Shown piece after piece: positions 57,196 to 64,000 of a stretch of DNA of 64,000 bases (position 1 is the stretch's first letter; every line of letters begins with the position of its first letter). The notes beneath the pieces are model-generated. The model worked only from the letters and a program-made list of their open reading frames with translations, had not been told where the DNA came from and ran no database searches. This DNA is from Chaetoderma sp. LZ-2023a (taxonomy: Eukaryota > Mollusca > Caudofoveata > Chaetodermatida > Chaetodermatidae): contig CM067360.1 of the NCBI GenBank assembly GCA_034401795.1, positions 54,113,768-54,177,767 on the forward strand, given 5' to 3'. Both the position numbers and the translations under genes were made by a program.

Positions 57196-57690
57196 GACCA
57201 GCTTACAATACGTCTATATACAGCAGTACAAAAATGAGACCGGTAGACGTAGACAGTAGCACAGAGTTGTTGGCTTGGCACAATACCATGGCTAGACATC
57301 GCTGACCCATTGTAAAGCGTAGTGAGTTAGCAATAGGTGACCAGGTATGTGTACCCGAGCTAAAGGTAGTGTTTACCAAAGGATATAGACCTTTATGGAG
57401 GTAAGAGATCTTCACAATTAGTGCTAATGTCCCTTACTTGTCAAGGTATGTAAACTAAGTGATTATAATAGCGAGGCCATAATCGGGGCATTTTACTCAA
57501 CAATTACAGAAAGTCATTTTAAGCAAGACCGACCCCGAGTATCCCATAGAAAAGATCGTTCAAACTCGTAATAGCAGAAATAAGCCCAGGTTTTTAGTCA
57601 AGTGGAGCGGTTAACCTAAATTGTTTTACTCTTGGCAAGTCTTCAAAATATTTAGAGGTTCCCGATGCTTAAAACGTTGGTTAACATGTC
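57196..57690 (+). pseudogene. Polinton/Maverick integrase, C-terminal part with chromodomain
   Basis: Retroviral-type integrase of a Polinton. The end of the catalytic core is recognisable (YNTSIYSSTKMRPVDVD, about 57205-57255), then SELAIGDQVCVPELKVVF with KGYRPLW and EIFTISANV (the SH3-like DNA-binding part). After a frameshift comes DYNSEAIIGAFYSTI, and then a chromodomain with IEKIVQTRNSRNKPRFLVKW (about 57551-57610). Stops at about 57314 and 57396 and three frame changes show long decay. The chromodomain is typical of Polinton integrases and absent from the two gypsy elements here. The N-terminal zinc domain and most of the DDE core are not found. Confidence 0.8.
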
Positions 57691-58295
57691 TACCTCTATG
57701 AGTTTGATTCGCCAATGCTAACTTGTCTGATTAATACAAATTTACGGATTGCGACCCGGCAAGGAAACAAAATTTTCATTGTAAATTTAACCTTCCAGAG
57801 TTAAATTGCAATCCATACCCTTGTATTATGCGGAAGCTAAAACTATGAGTCTATCTCAATTCGTTTGCAGGTATTCTACAATGATTAGTCTCCACCTTTG
57901 TTCCAAGCTTTAAAAAGGTACAGAGTATTCAACCTTTTTTTGTTATTTAGTGACGTGAAAAGAGGATGGAAAATAAAAATTTATTACAATATAACAATCA
58001 ACATGAAATTTTCCGATGTCCGAGAATTCCATAAGAGATTCTAATCTGCAAATTTCGATCAGGTCCTGGTTAAAAATAAATCCAAGATCGACTGCATACA
58101 TCAATTTCTGGGAACTTAGTACGAGTGTGCAGTTATGTATGTCAGAATACATTGTTTTCACGAACTAAAAATATTGAATTGATCAATTCAATTTCGACAT
58201 ACAAATACCGATCTTCGATTATTGATTACACATTTTTTGTTTGGTCCTCGAGATCCAGTTCGGGTGAGTGCTATGGGTCCTTTCATTTTATATGA
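57691..58295. other. Broken segment between integrase and capsid genes
   Basis: No continuous frame. It may hold remnants of further Polinton genes too decayed to read. Confidence 0.3.
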
Positions 58296-58568
58296 GTAAA
58301 AAACTCAGGATACATACCTATCCACATCATTGGTGTAGGCATAGCTGACAATGCTCTAGCCTGCAAGAAATTAAAGTTGGACGTTAAATCGAGAGCTTTA
58401 AGAGTTGGAAGAGAGCTCATACCACAGGCCATGGAGTTAGCGTGGAGTCACATTAACGAGGCTAAATGGCTGCCATTAGGAATTGGCAACAATTCCAGGA
58501 AACATCCGACATTGATCACTCATGCTCGCATGCATTCAGCAAGTGGACGTCGAAGAAGAAATGTCTGA
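58296..58568 (+). pseudogene. Small basic ORF upstream of the capsid gene
   Basis: Open frame with GVGIADNALACKKLKLDV, KSRALRVGRELIPQAMELA and a basic end SGRRRRNV-stop (TGA 58566-58568). The ATG of the capsid ORF (58561) overlaps its stop by eight bases, a compact virus-like arrangement. The size, the amphipathic helix and the basic tail would fit a minor virion protein. This is an inference from position and composition. Confidence 0.35.
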
Positions 58569-59343
58569 AGAAATAAACCTATCGACATATTCAGTTAACT
58601 ACGAGATTAACGAAATTGATAATTACTATTGTATGAAGAATGAGCTGGATCTCTTTACCATAAAACCCTTTAATCTAATTCAAGCAGGCACGAATGTCTA
58701 CAAAGTCTGAATTGATGGCACTAATCTAAATCTACAAAAGGTTTAACCTATACCCAAAGTTCTCAATGTGCACGCTTCACCATTACTTAAGACCCCTGCA
58801 AGATATCCCATTAAATGTACAATAGTCGTCTTTTACTATACACGCGGGTACTAATAGCCTAAACCATGATAATATTTTTCTGAGATTTACCCATGATGGT
58901 AATATTCAGTATTGTGAGCAATCAATCGTAAGTTTGCATTCAAATCGATTAAGTTTTCAACATTGCGACTTACATTACATGTTATCGGAATGGAGAGCAA
59001 GTGATCAGAGAGGCACTTATTTCAAACTTTTCAGACCCTGGTTTTAATTCTAATGAGCCATTTTTGACTCTGTTTAATGGTACCAGATCTCTATTCGACC
59101 ATATGTGTGTAGGCATAAGTGTAGACGAATATATGTCAAGGTTTATGCTTTTCGCCGTTACACCCACTTGGCCACAGGTGATCATGTATGCCTGACGAAG
59201 CAGGGTAGTCTACATTTGCAACTACACCTGGTGGTCGGATGGCTCTACAGAATACCATGAACGTCATCTGTTACGCCATGTTTAGTAATATTTGAACCAT
59301 AGACAGTGATCGCAACATTACTGTGGACTACGGAGGACATTGA
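58561..59343 (+). pseudogene. Polinton major capsid protein relic
   Basis: Double-jelly-roll major capsid protein that would form the icosahedral shell of a Polinton virion. The N terminus starts at ATG 58561 and includes NYYCMKNELDLFTIKPFN, followed by a stop at 58708-58710, then IDGTNLNLQKV. The middle is mostly lost to indels (an open piece at 59001-59195 has ISVDEYMSRFMLFAVTPT). The C terminus is unmistakable: TMNVICYAMFSNI-stop-TIDS and DRNITVDYGGH before TGA 59341-59343. Total length of about 260 codons is roughly half of a usual capsid gene, so large internal deletions have occurred. Identification rests on the two ends and on the protease directly downstream. Confidence 0.7.
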
Positions 59344-59387
59344 AACTATTAATAATGGGGATTCAGTTTTATCTAGATTATTTTTAT

Positions 59388-59722
59388 AGGTTTTCGCTAG
59401 AGACATGATCCCTAAAACCTCAGGCGGCCCTCGTTCCTAGTCGTTAATGCGGATCCTCATAACCTCCCAGGCACGCATTGGGTGGCAGTTTTTAGCGGAG
59501 CTCAATCTTATGAACATTAAAGATCAGTTTTTCAACTCATTCAGGTTCGAACTATGGGCTAAGTTAATCGCAAAACGGCCTCTACGGCTATGTAAGGTAT
59601 ACAGATATAATGTGACTATTGTACAACCATTATTGCCGACAGGTTGTGTTGAATATTGCATATGTTATATACATATCATAGGGCACAGGGAAAATTTATG
59701 TTATCTATTCTTAAAACACTGA
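59388..59722 (+). pseudogene. Adenain-like cysteine protease relic of the Polinton
   Basis: Maturation protease related to adenovirus protease. The reading frame changes at least twice. VFARDMIPKT, then RRPSFLVVNADPHNLPGTHW with the catalytic His (CAT at about 59476), and then DQFFNSFRFELWAKLIAKR and YRYNVTIVQPLLPTGCVEYC with the catalytic Cys (TGT at about 59644). The His-Trp box, the DSF-like box (NSF here) and the Cys box occur in the order and spacing of the family. It lies 45 bases after the capsid stop, on the same strand. Confidence 0.75.
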
Positions 59723-59830
59723 CTAATATACAACGTAATGACGTTTTTCTAAAACGTCTGTCTTTGAGACGTTTGACCCGTATTTGAGCACAATAAAATG
59801 AATAAACTTGAAAAAGTTGCATCTAGCTCG

Positions 59831-59936
<106 letters not shown>

Positions 59937-60220
59937 GGTGGGTCCCCCTTATAGGTAGCGTAAAAATACAGTAGGGGGGAAATGTTATTGTGACACCCTA
60001 TGAAATCCCCACAATGATGTTAGTGGAGCTGCGGAGAAATATTTGAATCAGAAGAATCAGCTGCTTCTACACAATGGCGATGTCATTGCTGAATTGGCAA
60101 AACCATCCACAACAGGCGCAACTGTACCCCAAATGACTCTACATGTGCAGCCGTACATCCCCGACACAAACCCTCACGCTGTGATGTCTCAAAGTTTATA
60201 GATTATTATTATTATAGAAA

Positions 60221-60405
60221 GCTCTCGACCAATCAAATTTACGTCCATCGCGATGCCATTCTACTAATGTGTAGGCAATACAACTTGCACCCATCCTGAC
60301 TCTTCTACGAGTGTTGAGCCAGTCGAATTTACACCCACCTCGACGCTCTTCTACTAATGTTGAGCCAATCAAATTTATACCCATCTAGATGTGCTCCTAC
60401 TAATA
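60221..60405. repeat. 46-bp tandem repeat, four degenerate units
   Basis: The unit TGAGCCAATCAAATTTAYAC plus CCATCTAGATGC and TCTACTAATG recurs at about 60221, 60271, 60313 and 60361. The first unit starts CTCTCGACCAATCA, linking it to the flanking CTGATTGG motif on the opposite strand. Confidence 0.75.
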
Positions 60406-60739
60406 GTAAACCTAGCAGATCTCGGGAAAAATAAAAATCAGCTGTTTTACACACCGTTGTGGTTTTTGCTATCCTGGGTGTGGTCATTGTTGTTGTTATT
60501 GCTACAGCCCAGGCGCACACACGTGAGCGTGCATGCACGCCCAGATCATGCAATGGGTGATAGTGTCAGATTGGCAAATTACACATCCTCGCTATTTAAT
60601 AAAAATATTCTGGCGAAGATTTTGAAATTTAGTTACTTGAGAGGCTGTTATTAGGTGGATTTGTTAAAATTTGAGCCAACCTGTTCAAGAACTCGTTTTT
60701 GAGCTCAGTAGAACAATTATCAGATGGCATGAGCGTCAT

Positions 60740-61310
60740 TAGATCACACCCCTTTCATGACATCAGCTGGCATCACATGATCTGACTAGGGCGAGGGTAT
60801 GGATGGCATTAGGCCAGGAACCACCCACCTCCTCCCCCGACCTTAGGTCATACCCAATTCACAGATCATTAGGCCAGACAATGAGATGGCTGGCGCCACA
60901 TGATTTGACCAGGTCGACGATATGCACAGCATTAGGCTACACCACCAGACCCTAGGTTACGCCCCTTTCACTGGTCATTATGCCCGACAATGAGCCAGCG
61001 GGCTTCAATTGGTCTGACCTACCACAGGCCGACGGTATGGATGGCCTTAATAGTGTGGCAATATGGACAGCATTAGATCATGCCCCAGACCTTAGGCAAC
61101 GTCCCTTTCCGTGGTGATTTGGCCTGACACTGAGCCATCTGATCAGGGCGACAGTATGGACGACCTTACCAGTGTGACGATATGGATGACATTAGGCCAC
61201 GCCCCCAGACTGTAGGTCACAGCCCTTTCACAGGTCATTAGGCCTGATAAGGAGCCATTTGGCGCCACGTGATCTGACCAGGACGACAGTATGGAAGCCT
61301 TAACAGGGCG
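60740..61310. repeat. Minisatellite of about 100-130 bp, five units
   Basis: Each unit contains CCCTTTCACAGGTCATTAGG, ACAATGAGCC, CCACATGATCTGACCAGGGC, GACAGTATGGATGGC and ATTAGGCCACGCCC in order, with 10-25 percent divergence. Units begin at about 60750, 60850, 60963, 61091 and 61218. Confidence 0.8.
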
Positions 61311-61314
61311 ACGA

Positions 61315-61660
61315 GATGGGCGTCTATTCTGATTGGCCTAGAGGTGTTACATGATCTCGTACCGGGGTGACAAGATTGCTGTCAATTCTGATTGGCCTAC
61401 AGGTGTCATGTGAAATCAGACATGTCTCATTACACCTGTCAATCCTCGGCACGTGCCTGCACATATACATCTCCGAAAAAAGTGAAGATATGGGCGAAGA
61501 TTCTGATTGATCGAGAGGTGTCACGTGACCTGTGATGCCATCTCATTTGCATATTAGGCCACGTCACATGACCATATATGGGCATGGGCGATGACCCATT
61601 TCAAATCGATAAATCTAGGTCACATGCCCACCTCTCGACCAATCAGAATCGATGCCTGTA
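61315..61660. repeat. CTGATTGG-GAGAGGTG motif cluster, both orientations
   Basis: Direct copies at 61321-61346, 61381-61406 and 61497-61525 (ATTCTGATTG...GAGAGGTGTCACGTGA). One inverted copy at 61629-61655 (ACCTCTCGACCAATCAGAAT). The last two form a palindromic pair about 100 bases apart. Confidence 0.75.
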
Positions 61661-61779
61661 CCGTAACACTTCTACTCTACTGGTCTAAATTCATACTTAT
61701 CATAATTTTAGATTACTATCTTTCCACAATGGCACTTGTTGCTATTTCTAGAAAAATGGATTTACAATATACCTCATTT

Positions 61780-62120
61780 CTGGCCGAAAAATAACTCAGT
61801 TCAGCTAGACGAAAAAGCCTGTAACTTTCTGGCTAAAATATAACCGAGTTCAACTGGCCGAAATTCAAATCGAGTTCACCTGGCCGAAAAGTATAAGATT
61901 GGAGGAGGCTGGCCAAAAAAGATCTGATTGGCTGCACACTAACTGGAAGATCACATAAGTGTGACCTTGGAAAAATAGAACATCCACCACTAGCCGAAAG
62001 AAAATTAAATTATCATTCTGGCCGAAAAATCTGGTTGATTTTAGCCAAAGATTAGTTTACTGCTGATTCTGGCTGAAAAAAAATCTGATTGACTGAGCGC
62101 TGACCGAAAATGGTGATTGG
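61780..62120. repeat. CTGGCCGAAAA repeat array
   Basis: At least eight copies or near copies of CTGGCCGAAAA with irregular spacing of 25-60 bases (61780, 61829, 61853, 61880, 61909, 61991, 62018, 62070). Several are followed by GAGTTCA or TCTGATTG. Confidence 0.7.
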
Positions 62121-62163
62121 ATGGAAAGATCTAGTGGGTTTCACATTGCTTCCTAAAAAGGCT

Positions 62164-62345
62164 GAACCACCGCTGTACGAAGAAATGAGACAAAGAATTT
62201 GATTGCTTGTCATTTTGGTCGAAAGATATAGTTTGATACCTATTCAAAAATGGTGACTCCCACCCGATTTTTTTCGACCGATATTTTTCAGCCAAAATGA
62301 CAACCAATCAAATTCCTTCGCTCACGTTTGGGCCAGTGGTGGTTC
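62164..62345. repeat. Inverted repeat with 65-bp arms
   Basis: GAACCACCGCTG ... GAATTTGATTGCTTGTCATT and TTGGTCGAAA on the left (62164-62227) pair with ATTTTTCAGCCAAAATGACA ... CAATCAAATTCCTTCG ... GTGGTGGTTC on the right (62279-62345). Moderately diverged arms around a loop of about 50 bases: a fold-back element. Confidence 0.8.
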
Positions 62346-62566
62346 TATACCACTCACAGTCTGTGTTAAGTACTGTGAGTGTATGTATGCCCTTGATCAT
62401 GCGAATTGCAATAATCTATCATAACTCTTAAAATATTTTGTAATTGTTTTGTTTTCTATATTGGGAGTCTATCAAATTATAAACCATGACATCGATGAAC
62501 CGCCAATCACAATGTGTAAATAGTAACTATGCATTGAATAAAAGACCGTTGAACTTGAACTTGATC
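62346..62566 (+). other. LINE 3' UTR tail
   Basis: AT-rich sequence ending GAATAAAAGACCGTTGAACT and TGAACTTGA, a short (TTGAAC)n tail like that of CR1-type LINEs. No coding part remains. Confidence 0.5.
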
Positions 62567-63179
62567 GTTTTTGTTCAGATTAATCTTCGTAGGCAGGTTG
62601 GCTATCAAGCTAGGAATTGAAGAAGCAGATTATTTGCTGTGTCCACCCATCTGCCTTGCTGACAGTGTGTATGTCTGTGCGTGCAGATTTAGTTTTTTGT
62701 TCAATAGCTTAGCTTTTCCTTAGAGCATGTTGATGAAACTGTCTGTAGGTTGGTTATGGGACTAGAGGGATTAGTCAGTCCACCTGTCTGGCTGCCTTAC
62801 TAACCATGTGCAGAGATTTTGGATTTTTATTTGATATAATTTAGCTTCTACTTGAAGTAGATAGATTCTTCTGGTTCTTTGATGAAACTCTTGTCAACTT
62901 CATCTTCCTCCTCATAGTCCGCTTCTTGGACGGAACTCTTCTTCGATGAAACTTCATGGGTCGGTTCTCCATGAGACAACAAAGAAGCAAATTTTTTTAT
63001 AACTTAGCTGTGACTTGGACTAGATTGATGAAACAACATTGGTAGGTTGTTAATAGAGCTTGTACTTCCAGTAGAAAATATGAGAGAACGGTTGTACAGT
63101 TTGGAAAAAATGTGTGAAATTTGTTGTCATCGATGCAACCTCAATCAGTCAAATTATTGTCAAGATAATGAGTAGGCAA
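62567..63179. other. Spacer before the terminal LINE
   Basis: T-rich sequence with loosely repeated TTGATGAAAC and TTTAGCTT segments. No coding signal. Confidence 0.45.
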
Positions 63180-64000
63180 TGCGAGAGTTCACAACTCCGA
63201 AGGGCATTTTATCGGGATTGACCAGAGCAAAGCTGAGGCAATTCGAGAATGGTGCAAGGAACAGTTCACTGACCACGAGTATGAGCCCTTGCACCCGTTC
63301 TCAGGAGACCCCAGGCCATTATTGACACCAATCAAAACGGCAGAAGTTGAGAAGGTACTTAAAGCCCTGAAAAATGGACGTGCATCTGGACACGATGGCA
63401 TGAGCAATGAACTATTCAAATATGCAAGTGATATTATCTCAAAACCGATCATGCACCTAATTAATTCAGCTTTTATGCACCACCTTCCCATAGACCTTGT
63501 AGGCCAAGGCACCCTTATCGCGCTACCCAAGCCCAAGAAGCCACCTGGTCCCCTTCTGTGGCCCATTGTGTCCCTCAACAGCATACGGAAAATCCTATCC
63601 AATGTTACTCTATGCCACATCCGAGACAAGATCAATGACTTCACCGGATCATATCAAAGTGGCTTTAAATGTGGACACAGCTGCAGGTATGGGCTCAACG
63701 CATGCTTGTGTCGGTAGTCATGTCCAAACACTGGGATTTCCACAAAAATTAAATGGGCATTGACATGTCACGAGCCTTCAACACAATTAAACGCTCAAGG
63801 ATCCTAGATGTATTACGCCAGGCCAGACACCAAGCGGGGAGTAAGAGTCAAGTCAATGAAGTCTGTAGAGTTTGAGACATCAATCGGCTCCCCACAGGGA
63901 GATGGTCTATCTCCGGTGCTTTTCACCTATTACCTTGCTGCTGCATTGAAATCTGTGCGGGGAAAGTTCCACAAGACCACCACCCCACACACACACACCC
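63180..64000 (+). pseudogene. LINE reverse transcriptase (family G), runs off the window
   Basis: Open from about 63190: IDQSKAEAIREWCKEQFTDH, LLTPIKTAEVEKVLKALKNG, ASGHDGMSNELFKYA, GTLIALPKPKKPPG, SIRKILSNVTLCHIRDKIND and YQSGFKCGHSC, to TAG 63715-63717. Another frame then carries GIDMSRAFNTIKRSRILDVL, and a third carries IGSPQGDGLSPVLFTYYLAA, the finger-palm motifs of a LINE RT. The catalytic YADD box lies beyond the window end. Two frameshifts and two stops, so inactive. Same family as the older relic at 17.4 kb. Its last bases, CACACACACACC, may be a new microsatellite. Confidence 0.85.

Overview
This window is animal nuclear DNA built almost entirely from transposable-element remains. 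I found no host gene I could support. The element mix (Ty3/gypsy LTR elements, Tc1/mariner, several LINE families, a tRNA-derived SINE and a Polinton/Maverick relic), the AT-rich spacers and the abundant microsatellites suggest a marine invertebrate. A lophotrochozoan such as a mollusc or annelid is plausible, but the sequence does not settle it. Nearly every coding region carries stops or frameshifts, so this is a transposon graveyard with layers of different age.

Left part (1-10.7 kb). A decayed, low-complexity reading frame of unknown identity (about 1.07-2.11 kb) lies upstream of Ty3/gypsy element 1 (2559 to about 10.67 kb). Element 1 is fairly well preserved. It has an LTR fragment, gag with CCHC knuckles, protease, RT, RNase H, integrase, an unidentified ORF, a dUTPase, and a split reading frame that looks like a membrane glycoprotein (env-like), then a polypurine tract and a long 3' LTR.

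Middle (10.7-39.6 kb). AT-rich DNA with fold-back repeats leads into a LINE relic (17.4-17.9 kb) and then Ty3/gypsy element 2 (20.03-29.33 kb). Element 2 has an odd gag, a heavily broken pol and a third ORF. It is embedded in a family of about 3-kb LTR-like repeats: a diverged copy C at 17.9-20.03, copy A at 29.33-32.4 and copy B at 35.98-39.55. All three carry the same CRE-TATA promoter block, and a fourth block lies just upstream of the third ORF. Between copies A and B a LINE fragment is split by an almost intact Tc1 transposon (33.09-34.75 kb).

Right part (39.6-55 kb). A tRNA-derived SINE is followed by stacked LINE fragments. A CR1/jockey-like family occurs once on the plus strand (42.6-44.2 kb) and once, more complete, on the minus strand (47.1-50.3 kb). 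An RNase H-bearing LINE with a PHD-like N-terminal finger lies on the minus strand (50.3-54.3 kb), head-to-tail with the former.

Far right (55-64 kb). A very decayed Polinton/Maverick relic shows integrase with chromodomain, a small basic ORF, the double-jelly-roll major capsid protein and an adenain-like cysteine protease, in that order over about 2.5 kb (57.2-59.7 kb). Satellite-like arrays and copies of a motif present in both orientations flank it and may be terminal-repeat remains. The window ends inside another LINE, of the same family as the relic at 17.4 kb.
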